Assembly (NCBI GenBank): GCA_964433905.1
Contig: CAYSSM010000005.1
Span: forward strand, 1 to 37,328
Origin: CAYSSM01 sp964433905
Lineage (GTDB): Bacteria; Patescibacteriota; UBA1384; UBA12157; JAENIV01
Direction: 5' to 3'
DNA length: 37,328 nucleotides
The notes below the pieces were generated by a model. The model saw only the letters and a program-made list of their open reading frames with translations. It was not told the DNA's origin and ran no database searches. Positions within the stretch are counted from its first letter, which is position 1, and every line of letters begins with the position of its first letter. Positions 1 through 8,015 of this stretch are shown one piece after another. Both the position numbers and the translations under genes were made by a program.

Positions 1-409
1 AGTGTTTGAGTATTTTTACCAACTCACTGTTGGCTTTTGATATTTTAAGTAATTCCGAAGCGGAAGAATGATTTATGTAGCGCCCAATATAATCCTTCTT
101 GGGAGGATGCCAATCCAAATGAATGCCATGCAAGACAGCATAATCTGGCCTTAGTTTTGTTAATTCTGTTACTGAATGGATAATCTCCGAGCGATTTTCC
201 GGATGATAGTACCAATTTGTGGCTAAATTATTTTCCAAATGGACGCCCCAAAACAAAGGAGGAGCTTCGGTAATTGTCTCCGATTCGCCTTTGAGCTCAA
301 AGCCAAATTCCACCCCTTTTTCTTGGTTTAATTTGCGAGCAATAGGATTTTTAAACCATTCGGCCCTACTAGATAATTGTTTTGCATTGGAAGGCACTAA
401 TAAATGCAA
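1..409 (-). CDS. Partial gene cut by window edge, possibly TIM-barrel enzyme
   Basis: An uninterrupted frame on the minus strand runs from a TTG at 407-409 to the window edge (136 codons), so the C-terminus is missing. The TTG lies a few bases after a strong AAGGAGGA ribosome binding site at 413-420, which decides the start. The product begins MHLLVPSNAKQLSSRAEW and later contains YAVLHGIHLDW followed by HPP. The pattern of short hydrophobic strands ending in His or Asp resembles sugar-phosphate isomerase/endonuclease-IV-like TIM barrels, but this is only an impression from the fragment. It precedes no gene on its strand inside the window; the sugar-dehydrogenase gene upstream of it ends 51 bases away and may share its transcript. 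Confidence 0.6.
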   Translation of the reverse strand, partial: MHLLVPSNAKQLSSRAEWFKNPIARKLNQEKGVEFGFELKGESETITEAPPLFWGVHLENNLATNWYYHPENRSEIIHSVTELTKLRPDYAVLHGIHLDWHPPKKDYIGRYINHSSASELLKISKANSELVKILKH

Positions 410-459
410 TAAATCCTCCTTGTATTTTAGAAATTAGTAATTAAAAATTAGAAATTTTT

Positions 460-1791
460 TCAGATGTTTCCCACTCCTTTATATATGAATCCTGCTTGAG
501 TTGCTTCGGTTTTGTCAAAAACATTGCGGCCGTCAATTATAATCGGTTTTGGCCGCATAAGTTTCTTTAGTTTATTATAATCTAATTTTTTGAATTGGTC
601 GTGGGCGACCATTAAAACCAGCCCTTGAGCGCCTTTTAAGGTTTTTTCGATTGAATCTTTGTAATCTTTAACATAGGGATCGTGAACAGTGATTTTAGCG
701 CCGGTTTTTTCAAGCAGTTTCAAGAATGGTTCGGTTGGAGTATTTCTAGTGTCATCCGAATTGGCATCGTAAGCGTAGCCCAAAACGGCAATTTTGGACT
801 TTTCCATTTCTTTGCCGGCTTCATCAAAAGCCGTTTTTAGAAGATCGAACATGTGGCGGGGCATAAAATCGTTAATCCGTCTGGCCAGAGGAATCATCTG
901 CGTCTCAATCAAGCCTTTGGCGCCGTAAATTAAAAGCCACGAGTCCTTGGGGATACAATGGCCGCCAACACCTGCACCGGGAAAATGAACCTGACGAAGA
1001 GCCTCCGGCCGGGTTTCACCTCTTTTCTTGCATTCATTAATTAAGCGGCGAACTTCCCAAACATTAGCCCCCATCGCTTCGCACAAAAGGGCCATTTCGT
1101 TGGCAAAAGCGATTTGGACATCGCGATAAGTGTTTTCGCCGGCTTTGACAATTTCCGCCGTAATACAGTCGCTTTCCTCAATTTTGCCCTTAACGATGTA
1201 CTTATAAAGAGTTTTGGCAGATTTGGCGGCTATTTTACTCATCCCGCCGACCAAGCGATTATAATTTAGAATATTTTCAATTAAATGTCCCGGCATCAAT
1301 CTTTCGGGACAATTGGCCAGCAAAAAACTTTTGCTGGCTTCTAGGCCCGATTCCTGCTCTAAAAGCGGCTTAACAACATTGTCCATCGTCCCTGGAGCGA
1401 TGGTTGATTCTATAATTACCAGTGCTCCTTTTTTCATATTCTGGCCAATGTCTTTTAAAGCGTTTTTTAAAGCTTTATAAGCCGGTTCGTGCGTCCCCTC
1501 TTCCACCGGCGTTTCCACCGCCACCAAAATAACATCGGCTTGTTTATAAGCGTCAAAATCGGTAGTAGCTTTAAAATTCCCTTTTTTATGGACTTCTTTA
1601 AGAAGCTCTTTTAGGCCCGGCTCTTTGCCCTCAATCGTGCTAAAACCGCGGTTAATCTTTTTAACTTTTTCGGCAAAAACATCAACCCCAATCACATTAA
1701 AACCGGCCTTGGCAAAAAGCAGCCCCACCGGCAGGCCGACATAACCTAAACCGCAAATAACAATATTGGTTTTCCCTTTTTTGATATTCAT
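460..1791 (-). CDS. UDP-sugar (UDP-GlcNAc/ManNAc-type) 6-dehydrogenase
   Basis: A cytosolic NAD-dependent enzyme of the UDP-glucose/GDP-mannose dehydrogenase family, which oxidises C6 of a nucleotide sugar to a uronic acid for surface polysaccharide. The N-terminal Rossmann motif GLGYVGLPVG is at about residues 14-23. NCPERLMPG, typical of the WecC/WbpA branch, lies near residue 160. The catalytic cysteine sits in GGHCIPKDS near residue 278, and a C-terminal UDP-binding domain carries DDTRNTPTEP. The length (443 residues) is normal. The substrate cannot be fixed from sequence; the NCPER and GGHCIPKDS wording favours N-acetylated hexosamine substrates over UDP-glucose. There is no obvious Shine-Dalgarno at the ATG. 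GalU and a glycosyltransferase are elsewhere in the window, consistent with envelope glycan synthesis. Confidence 0.92.
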   Translation of the reverse strand: MNIKKGKTNIVICGLGYVGLPVGLLFAKAGFNVIGVDVFAEKVKKINRGFSTIEGKEPGLKELLKEVHKKGNFKATTDFDAYKQADVILVAVETPVEEGTHEPAYKALKNALKDIGQNMKKGALVIIESTIAPGTMDNVVKPLLEQESGLEASKSFLLANCPERLMPGHLIENILNYNRLVGGMSKIAAKSAKTLYKYIVKGKIEESDCITAEIVKAGENTYRDVQIAFANEMALLCEAMGANVWEVRRLINECKKRGETRPEALRQVHFPGAGVGGHCIPKDSWLLIYGAKGLIETQMIPLARRINDFMPRHMFDLLKTAFDEAGKEMEKSKIAVLGYAYDANSDDTRNTPTEPFLKLLEKTGAKITVHDPYVKDYKDSIEKTLKGAQGLVLMVAHDQFKKLDYNKLKKLMRPKPIIIDGRNVFDKTEATQAGFIYKGVGNI

Positions 1792-1906
1792 CGCAAAAAT
1801 ATGTTAGACCATATTATTTACTTCTGTCAAATATTTTTTAATCATTCCTAGGATGATAAACTCCTTAGAATAATATTTTTAAAGCAAAATATTATTTTTC
1901 CAATAC

Positions 1907-1973
1907 TTGACGAACTGTGGATAAGTTGTCTATCATTAGGTTTGAGTAGCTGTGGATAAATCCCTGTGGACAA
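1907..1973 (+). promoter_or_regulatory. dnaA promoter overlapped by DnaA boxes
   Basis: A sigma70-type promoter is visible: TTGACG at 1907-1912, an 18-bp spacer, TATCAT at 1931-1936. A perfect DnaA box TGTGGATAA lies at 1916-1924, inside the spacer. A second perfect box is at 1951-1959 and a one-mismatch box (TGTGGACAA) at 1965-1973. Boxes between -35 and -10 are the classic arrangement for DnaA repressing its own gene. The repression itself is inferred. Confidence 0.65.
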
Positions 1974-2020
1974 ATCAAGCAGTGTCTATTAGATTAAATG
2001 AGCCGGAGGGAAGTAAAACA

Positions 2021-3361
2021 ATGGATCTAAAAGAAATTTGGCAAGTCGCTTTGGGCGAACTGGAAGTTACCCTTTCCAAAGCCAATTTTACCACATGGTT
2101 TAAAGATACCTTTATTTTAGAAATTCATGATAAAGAAGCGCTTATCGGAGTACCCAACGCTTTCACTAAAGAATGGCTGGAAAATAAATATCAAAAAGAA
2201 ATTTTAGCGACGCTTAAAAAATCGATCCCCAATTTAGAAACGATTAGCTTCAAAGTCAGATCTCAAACAAGCGCCCCGGTGCCGCCAAAAGCTGTAAAAG
2301 AAGCCCCGCCGCAAGTTGAAAAAGTCGATGCCATCTTCCACCCTCAACTTAACACCAAATATCAATTCGATAATTTTGTCGTCGGGAATTCCAACCGCTT
2401 GGCCGCCGCCACCGCCCAAGCGGTGGCTACCAAACCGGGGACTGTTTACAATCCCCTTTTCCTCTACGGCGGCGTTGGTTTGGGCAAAACCCATTTGGTT
2501 CAAGCCATCGGCAATGAAATTTTAGCCAAACATCCCAAAAAGAAAATTATTTATGTTTCCTGCGAACGCTTCACCAACGATTTTGTCCAATCAATTTCCA
2601 ACGGCAAGATCAATGAATTTAAAAAAACTTACCGCGATGTTGATGTCTTTTTGGTTGACGACATTCAATTCCTCTCTGGTAAAGAAGGCACCCAGGAAGA
2701 ATTTTTTCATACATTTAATACTCTTCATCAAGGTAACCGCCAAATTGTCATTACTTCCGACCGCGTCCCCAAAGCCATTCCGCAAATTGAAAGCCGGCTT
2801 TCTTCGCGTTTTGGGATGGGGATGGTGGCGGATATTCAGCAGCCCAATATTGAAATGCGCCAAGCTATTTTACGGTCAAAATGTCTCGAAAAAAACTTTA
2901 TCATTGAAGACAATATTATTGATTATATCGCCCAAAATATCGAATCAAACATCCGCGAGCTGGAAGGCGCTGTCACCCGTTTAATGTCTTATTGCCAATT
3001 AAATAAGCTGGATGCGTCGCTGGATGTAACCAGCCGCGCTTTGGAAGACATCATCGCCTCAAAAGGCAAAAACTTGTCGGTGGAGAAAATCGTTAAGGTG
3101 GTTGGAGAGTTTTTTAAAATTGACGCTGAAGATATTTTTTCAACCAAAAGAAATAAGGATCTTGTTTGGCCGCGCCAGTTGTCAATGTATCTTTTGCGCC
3201 ATGAAATGAATTTATCATTTCCAAAAATCGCCCGCGAACTTAATAAAAAAGACCACACCACAATTATGTACGGGGTTAATAAAATCGAAAAAGAATTAAG
3301 TGTTAATAATGAATTAAAAAACGGCCTTACTATTATTAAAGAGAAATTATATATAACATAA
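2021..3361 (+). CDS. dnaA: Chromosomal replication initiator DnaA
   Basis: AAA+ initiator that binds the DnaA boxes around this gene, melts oriC and loads helicase. Start chosen at the ATG 2021 because GGAGGG lies at 2005-2010, ten bases upstream. An in-frame GTG at 1952 would fall inside a DnaA box and add 23 residues with no family resemblance. With this start the protein has 446 residues. Domain I covers about 1-75 (FTTWFKD), followed by a short proline-rich linker. The AAA+ domain has Walker A GGVGLGKT at 150-157, Walker B FLVDD ending at D213-D214, and SRLSSRF as the arginine-finger region. The C-terminal helix-turn-helix carries DHTTI at 411-415, which reads the box. It is the first gene of dnaA-oriC-dnaN-recF, all on the plus strand. 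Confidence 0.97.
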   Translation: MDLKEIWQVALGELEVTLSKANFTTWFKDTFILEIHDKEALIGVPNAFTKEWLENKYQKEILATLKKSIPNLETISFKVRSQTSAPVPPKAVKEAPPQVEKVDAIFHPQLNTKYQFDNFVVGNSNRLAAATAQAVATKPGTVYNPLFLYGGVGLGKTHLVQAIGNEILAKHPKKKIIYVSCERFTNDFVQSISNGKINEFKKTYRDVDVFLVDDIQFLSGKEGTQEEFFHTFNTLHQGNRQIVITSDRVPKAIPQIESRLSSRFGMGMVADIQQPNIEMRQAILRSKCLEKNFIIEDNIIDYIAQNIESNIRELEGAVTRLMSYCQLNKLDASLDVTSRALEDIIASKGKNLSVEKIVKVVGEFFKIDAEDIFSTKRNKDLVWPRQLSMYLLRHEMNLSFPKIARELNKKDHTTIMYGVNKIEKELSVNNELKNGLTIIKEKLYIT

Positions 3362-3653
3362 TTTTTGTGATTAAAATTTCATTGTTGTGGATGAATTGTG
3401 GATAACTTTTAAACATTAAAAATTTAATCTGTAGATATTGTGGATAAGATTTTGCTAAAAATTTTCAAACAGTGGCCAAAAATGGCATTGTGGATAAAAA
3501 CACCAGTTAATCACAGTCTTTTACACCCTTTTTCCACAAGAAAAATATGCTTTAATCCACAATATGAACACAGCTTATTACTACAATTAGTTTGGTATAT
3601 ACATTAAATTAATATATAGACTGTGGATAAATCGACATTTAGAAAGGATTTTT
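3362..3653 (+). other. oriC: Replication origin (oriC) between dnaA and dnaN
   Basis: This 292-bp non-coding spacer holds a cluster of DnaA boxes. Perfect TGTGGATAA copies lie at 3397-3405, 3439-3447, 3489-3497 and 3622-3630. Near matches lie at 3386-3394 (TGTGGATGA), 3530-3538 (TTTTCCACA, reverse) and 3553-3561 (TAATCCACA, reverse). Between the last reverse box and the 3622 box is an almost pure A/T stretch (about 3590-3620), a good candidate for the unwinding element. Together with the upstream boxes at 1916-1973, the origin is split across dnaA, as in many Gram-positive bacteria. Function is inferred from box density and the dnaA-dnaN location. Confidence 0.85.
3592..3620 (+). promoter_or_regulatory. 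Possible dnaN promoter
   Basis: TTGGTA at 3592-3597, a 17-bp spacer and TATAGA at 3615-3620 form a plausible sigma70 promoter. A DnaA box follows immediately at 3622-3630. The A/T-rich tract may equally serve as the unwinding element, so this call is tentative. Confidence 0.4.
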
Positions 3654-4757
3654 ATGAAGGTATCATGCACCCAGGAAAATTTAGCTAAAGGATTAGGGGT
3701 TGTCTCTCATATGGTGGCTTCCCGGACGACTTTGCCGGTATTAAATAATATTCTTATTAAGACAGAAAAAGGACGGTTAAAATTATCAGCTACTGATTTG
3801 GAAATAGGTATTAGTACATGGATTGGCGCAAAAGTCGATCAAGAAGGGGCAACAACTTGCCCTGCGCGGCTTATTCTTGAATATACTACTACTAATACTG
3901 ATAAAACAATTAAATTAGAATTAAAAGACACTACTTTAAATCTTTCATCAGAACATTTTAAAGCAAATATTAAAGGTATTGAAGCGGCTGAATTTCCCTT
4001 GATTCCTGAAGTAAAAGAAGAACAAAAAATTGAAGTTTCTGCCGCCGACCTGCGGGACGCGATTACAAAAACGGTTTTAGCTTGCGCTATTGATGAAACT
4101 AGGCCTGTTTTAGCCGGCGTTTTAGTCAAAATTGATAGTAATAAGATTAAATTAGTGGCCACCGACAGTTACCGTTTGGCAGAAAAAACTATCAATATCA
4201 CCAATATAGTTAAACCAATAACTTTTATTATTCCCCAGCGAACGATGGCGGAAATTAATCGTTTAATTGATGATTCGGTAGATAAAGTTGAAATTAAAAT
4301 CGGCGAAAATCAAGTCCAGTTTAAATTAGGGCCGACGGAAATTGTCTCGCGTTTAATTGAAGGCAGTTTTCCCGACTATAAACAGATAATTCCAGTTAAC
4401 ATAAAAACAACAGTTGAGTTATCCACAGCCGCGTTTGCCAACGCTATTAAAATGGCCAGTTTTTTTGCCAGAGATTCGGCAAACAATATTAAACTGCAGT
4501 TTAAAAAACCGAAAGGTTTGCAGGTGCTGGCTGTTTCTCCGCAAGTGGGCGACAACCAGTCATCGCTTGAAGCGACGATTACCGGTGAAGATTTGGAAAT
4601 CGCTTTTAATTCCAAATTTATATTGGATGTCTTGCAGGTGGTAAATTCGGAAAAAATTACTATTGAGATGGCAGGCAATTTATCAGCAGGCATTATCAGG
4701 CCTCTTAAAGATAAAAATTATCTCTATATTATTATGCCGCTCAGGATAGAAGAATAG
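3654..4757 (+). CDS. dnaN: DNA polymerase III beta subunit (sliding clamp)
   Basis: Ring-shaped clamp that tethers the replicative polymerase and other DNA enzymes to DNA. The 367 residues make up the usual three repeated clamp domains. Recognisable segments are the N-terminal LPVLNNILI, the domain-2 stretch IEGSFPDYKQIIP, and the C-terminal YLYIIMPLR, which forms part of the conserved partner-binding region. The ATG is preceded by AGAAAGGA at 3641-3648. It lies directly downstream of oriC and 80 bases before recF, with a palindromic repeat between them. Nothing unusual in length or motifs. Confidence 0.98.
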   Translation: MKVSCTQENLAKGLGVVSHMVASRTTLPVLNNILIKTEKGRLKLSATDLEIGISTWIGAKVDQEGATTCPARLILEYTTTNTDKTIKLELKDTTLNLSSEHFKANIKGIEAAEFPLIPEVKEEQKIEVSAADLRDAITKTVLACAIDETRPVLAGVLVKIDSNKIKLVATDSYRLAEKTINITNIVKPITFIIPQRTMAEINRLIDDSVDKVEIKIGENQVQFKLGPTEIVSRLIEGSFPDYKQIIPVNIKTTVELSTAAFANAIKMASFFARDSANNIKLQFKKPKGLQVLAVSPQVGDNQSSLEATITGEDLEIAFNSKFILDVLQVVNSEKITIEMAGNLSAGIIRPLKDKNYLYIIMPLRIEE

Positions 4758-4759
4758 AC

Positions 4760-4828
4760 CTAACGCGAATTTATTCACTAATTTTTCACAAATTATTCGT
4801 GTTATATTTGTGAATAGATTAGTGTTAA
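4760..4828. repeat. Intergenic palindromic repeat, family P, copy 1
   Basis: An A/T-rich element of about 70 bp between dnaN and recF. Its ends, CCTAACGCGAATTTATTCAC and the complement of GTGAATAGATTAGTGTTA, are near-perfect inverted repeats. Related copies lie at 18861-18928 and 26706-26776. All three share CTAACACGAATTT-like left ends and TTAGTGTTA right ends, with TCACTAAT/ATTAGTGA units inside. Mobility by a transposase in trans is possible but not shown. Confidence 0.75.
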
Positions 4829-4837
4829 GAGAATTCA

Positions 4838-5902
4838 ATGTTAAAATGTTTAGCTTTAGAAAACTTCAGATGCTATAAAAAATATCAGGTTGATTTAGAT
4901 GATACCACCATTTTTGTCGGTCCTAATGGTATCGGTAAAACCAATATTGTCGAGGCAGTGTGGCTTTTGGCTACCGGGCGGTCATGGCGCACTCCCCACG
5001 ACCTTGAAGTAATTTTATGGGAGAAAGATTTTTGTCGGATTTCATCAAAAATCGAAAATGATGTCGCTAAAGAATTGGAGCTTTTTTTGCAGAAGGAAAC
5101 GGTTAACGGCAAGCAAATGAAGATTTTTAAGCTCAATAAAGTAAAAAAAAGGGTGATCGAACTTTTGGGAGAAATGCCGGCGGTTCTTTTTTCGCCGGAA
5201 ACCATTCAAATGATTGGCGGGGCGCCGCAACTAAGGCGGAGATTTTTGGACATAATGCTTTCGGAAGTTGATAAAAAGTACGCATTAACGCTCTTAGATC
5301 TAAGTAAAATTTTGCGCGAGCGCAATAAATTATTGTTTTATATTAAAACCGGCAAGTCTAAAGAAGATGAACTCGAATTTTGGGATCAAAAATTAATCGT
5401 TTTAAGCAAGTTTTTGATTAAGAAGCGCCAGGAGGCGATTAAATATTTTAATCTGAAAATAGACAAAGTTTATCAAGAAATTTCCGGTAAAAAGGAAGAG
5501 TTGAAATTGCGTTATATGGCTTCGGTTGAAGCCGAAAGATTCGAAGAGCATTTGATAGCCGTACGTGAACGGGAAATAGAGCAAACTGCGACGCTTTACG
5601 GTCCTCATCGCGATGATTTGGAAATTATTTTGGATAAGCGCGAGCTGTCGTCTTTTGGCTCGCGGGGAGAATATCGGAGCACCGTTTTGGCGTTAAAAGT
5701 ATTAGAGCTGGAATATTTATCAGATAAGAAAGGGGAAAGGCCAATTTTGTTACTCGACGATATTTTTTCCGAACTCGACAAAGACAGGAGAATGCATCTG
5801 GCAAAAATAGTATCAGGCCAACAGACGATTATAACTACAACCGATCTCGATCATGTCGAGAAATCCTTGCGCGAAAAGGCAAGAATAGTAGAACTCAAAT
5901 AG
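4838..5902 (+). CDS. recF: DNA replication and repair protein RecF
   Basis: SMC-like ATPase that helps load RecA at single-strand gaps. The 354 residues are typical of the family. It starts with MLKCLALENFRCY, has Walker A GPNGIGKTN from residue 28, and ends with the ABC-type Walker B/D-loop LLLDDIFSELD near residues 303-313, followed by ITTTDLDH. It is the third gene of dnaA-dnaN-recF. gyrB, which often follows recF, is absent here and is replaced by a repeat and a foreign-looking metalloprotease gene. Confidence 0.96.
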   Translation: MLKCLALENFRCYKKYQVDLDDTTIFVGPNGIGKTNIVEAVWLLATGRSWRTPHDLEVILWEKDFCRISSKIENDVAKELELFLQKETVNGKQMKIFKLNKVKKRVIELLGEMPAVLFSPETIQMIGGAPQLRRRFLDIMLSEVDKKYALTLLDLSKILRERNKLLFYIKTGKSKEDELEFWDQKLIVLSKFLIKKRQEAIKYFNLKIDKVYQEISGKKEELKLRYMASVEAERFEEHLIAVREREIEQTATLYGPHRDDLEIILDKRELSSFGSRGEYRSTVLALKVLELEYLSDKKGERPILLLDDIFSELDKDRRMHLAKIVSGQQTIITTTDLDHVEKSLREKARIVELK

Positions 5903-6010
5903 CCAGCCACCCTAACCTACCTATTCGTCGCTTTCTGTTTGACTTCGTCGCAGTATTCCCTCGTCAAACGAAACGCAACTCAACCGGCATTTCATAAAAG
6001 ATCATCCCTT
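5903..6010. repeat. Degenerate copy of nested inverted repeat, family N, copy C
   Basis: The non-coding stretch after recF contains CCCTAACCTACC, CTGTTTGAC and CTCGTCAAACGAA in the same order as the related segments of the elements at 14040-14173 and 17917-18045. Its inner arms GTTTGAC (5937-5943) and GTCAAAC (5963-5969) pair perfectly. The outer arms have decayed (a trace remains as GATCATCCCTTAAA). It is recognisable but much less certain than the other two copies. Confidence 0.45.
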
Positions 6011-6065
6011 AAACTCTGATCTATCGGTCAAAATGTCTAATATATCGCGCCGTATGTCAAAAAGA

Positions 6066-6094
6066 CTTGATTTTTTCTGTTAATTGTGCTATGA
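6066..6094 (+). promoter_or_regulatory. Sigma70-type promoter of the M48 gene
   Basis: TTGATT at 6066-6071, a 17-bp spacer and TATGAT at 6089-6094. Transcription would start near 6101, leaving a leader of about 120 nt before the ATG. Confidence 0.7.
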
Positions 6095-6109
6095 TTTATC
6101 GTTTTAGTG

Positions 6110-6182
6110 TACTTCGACTTGGTTTAGTGTCGATCGTGTGAAAGTCGAAAGTTTGACAACTTAGCAATCCGTCGAAAGACGG
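6110..6182 (+). promoter_or_regulatory. Structured 5' leader of the M48 gene
   Basis: Within the leader, TTCGACTT and AAGTCGAA can form an 8-bp stem. Further on, CCGTC-GAAA-GACGG at 6169-6182 is a perfect 5-bp hairpin closed by a GNRA (GAAA) tetraloop. Such loops are common in folded regulatory RNAs. I do not recognise a known riboswitch family, so only structure is claimed. Confidence 0.45.
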
Positions 6183-6222
6183 TTAGATATGCGAAAAAAT
6201 ACATGTCCCGCGGAGGTGGGAA

Positions 6223-7917
6223 ATGAGAAGTCTCCTGTTGACGGCTGTAATTCTGGCGGCAATAATGCCGTCTCTGGCCTTCGCTGATGAAGGCACAGAC
6301 ATGGAGAACAAATATGGCATTAGTAGCGATTCCGCTATGAACGCCCGCTTAAAGAAGGTGGCCTCCAAGGTGATTTCGGCTGCCAAAGAGCGCTACCCCC
6401 AATCGGGCAAGGTGATGAGGTTTAAGATCTTAGCAGATCAAGACCTCAACGCCTTCGCTCTCAAGGACGGCCGAATCTATGTCACCCAAGGGATGATGGA
6501 GGCGCTATCAAACAGGCCGGACGATGAGTTGGCTGGCGTGTTAAATCACGAGGCCACTCACATCTATCAAGGCCATCACGGCCGGCAGATGAAATCGACG
6601 ATTTGGGGAGCAATCGGCGGCGCCATCTTGGGCAAGCTCGTCGGCGGCGGTTGGAAGGATGCTGGCACGGGCGCCCAAATCGGCGGAGGTCTGGTCGGTT
6701 CGCGTTACAGTAAAGACGATGAGTACCGAGCTGATGCTGGCGCTGTAGAGCTGCTCAAGATTGAGGGTTATAACCCTACAGCTATGGGACATGCTCTTGA
6801 GATGCTCAAGTCCCGATACGGCAACGGCGTTGGAGGGGTTCCTGTTGTCGGTTGGTTTGTATCGCACCCTAATACCAGTAAGCGGATTGAAAACGCTAAC
6901 CGGTGGGCAGGAATGACCAGCCCGACTATTGTTAGTAATTCTGCACTACGGCCGGTTGATGCTCCCGTTAATGGCAAAACCGTCGTAGTTTTGCTTGATC
7001 CCAAGGCCACGGAATCCTACGGTTACGGCTACGGATCGGGCTACTACTACGACGAGCGTTTGAGTAAGATCGCTATCCAGGAGCTGGAAGCCCGTTTGGG
7101 TAAAGTCGGCTACACCGTTTTGGTTTCCGCCCGCGATGCCGGTCCTATTCAGGAAGAAATCGAGCTGGAAAACTCCGAATGGGGCAAAAATGGCGAAAAC
7201 CGCAATCCCAAAGGGGACTTTGCCGGCGCTCAAGAGGCTTTCTATGTCAGCGCCTACCCGCTGCGCGAAAGCGGCTACAGCATCGGCGATTGGCAGAGAC
7301 AGCTCGAGCTCAAAGGCCTGACGGTTGGAGTTATTCTGCGGCAAATCCAGCCACGAACGCGCAAGCAGTTTGAGGCGTTCCGCGGCCAAGGATCGATCAC
7401 TGCTCCCAGCCGTGTCAGATTTCCGCTAGGGCGGAATTGGAACGATGTTGAGGTCAATGTTGACCGCAGCGACAATCTCGCCCGCCAGGCGGTTACAAGA
7501 GCGGTGAGCGCGGCCGTAGGCCAGATCCAGCCGAGCGGTTATGATCGGCGGCAAGAGCGGCAAGCGCATTACGAACCGGTTCCGCCGAGGTCAAATATAG
7601 GTTCGTTTGAGCCGCCCGCACCGCAGCGCTATTCCCCCCCGCCGGCTCAGCTGGACGAACCGGCTTCGCCGGTAAGCCAGTTGACGACTTTCAGCCTGAT
7701 AATCAGGCCAAGCGACTATTCGCCCGGCGGTCCGGAAGTGATCCGTCAAATCTGCGTTCAGTCGGGCACCCTCCGCGGCGCCCAGTATATCGTCTACTAT
7801 CGCAACGGCACTGCCATTGCCAAAATCGGCATCACTGAGATTGTTGCTGACAAGGTTTCCGGCGTGCTTAGCTCGCCTTCTGGGAGACCCTCACCCTTGC
7901 TAACGCAAACCAGGTGA
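6223..7917 (+). CDS. Secreted M48-family zinc metalloprotease with C-terminal extension
   Basis: The 564-residue product begins with a signal peptide (hydrophobic 4-20, likely cleavage after AFA at about 22), so the protease acts outside the membrane. The M48 signature is complete: HEATH at residues 109-113 supplies two zinc ligands and the catalytic Glu, and E167 in DEYRADAGA is the third ligand. FALKDGRIYVTQGMME matches the family's strand before the active site. A glycine-rich segment lies between the two motifs. From about residue 240 to 430 there is a second domain whose strand pattern vaguely recalls CsgG/LpoB-like folds (inference only). A proline-rich linker and a short final domain follow. 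GGAGGTGGGAA precedes the ATG. GC content and codon choice (many GGC, CGC, GAG) differ sharply from dnaA or recF, suggesting acquisition or different expression selection. Confidence 0.87.
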   Translation: MRSLLLTAVILAAIMPSLAFADEGTDMENKYGISSDSAMNARLKKVASKVISAAKERYPQSGKVMRFKILADQDLNAFALKDGRIYVTQGMMEALSNRPDDELAGVLNHEATHIYQGHHGRQMKSTIWGAIGGAILGKLVGGGWKDAGTGAQIGGGLVGSRYSKDDEYRADAGAVELLKIEGYNPTAMGHALEMLKSRYGNGVGGVPVVGWFVSHPNTSKRIENANRWAGMTSPTIVSNSALRPVDAPVNGKTVVVLLDPKATESYGYGYGSGYYYDERLSKIAIQELEARLGKVGYTVLVSARDAGPIQEEIELENSEWGKNGENRNPKGDFAGAQEAFYVSAYPLRESGYSIGDWQRQLELKGLTVGVILRQIQPRTRKQFEAFRGQGSITAPSRVRFPLGRNWNDVEVNVDRSDNLARQAVTRAVSAAVGQIQPSGYDRRQERQAHYEPVPPRSNIGSFEPPAPQRYSPPPAQLDEPASPVSQLTTFSLIIRPSDYSPGGPEVIRQICVQSGTLRGAQYIVYYRNGTAIAKIGITEIVADKVSGVLSSPSGRPSPLLTQTR

Positions 7918-7960
7918 AGTTCTTCTGAGAGCTGCGAGCCGAACAATATCGTTCGAACCA

Positions 7961-7991
7961 AAACGGCCCCGCCATCGGCGGGGCCGTTTTC
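7961..7991 (+). terminator. Rho-independent terminator after the M48 gene
   Basis: AAAACGGCCCCGCC, loop ATC, GGCGGGGCCGTTTT: a perfect 14-bp stem with A and T runs on both sides. It can therefore work on both strands and also end the convergent pilin-like transcript. Confidence 0.95.
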
Positions 7992-8015
7992 TGTATAGAC
8001 TAACTGTTTGTTCTC

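Noticed and set aside
219..437. 72-codon plus-strand frame near the left end
   Set aside because: It is antisense to a minus-strand frame that has a strong ribosome site, stays open to the window edge and has more protein-like sequence.
1952..2020. Longer dnaA starting at GTG 1952
   Set aside because: The GTG is inside a DnaA box, has no ribosome site, and adds residues unlike DnaA. ATG 2021 has a good site.
6110..6222. Known riboswitch class in the M48 leader
   Set aside because: Hairpins are present, but I see no conserved core of a riboswitch family I can name.
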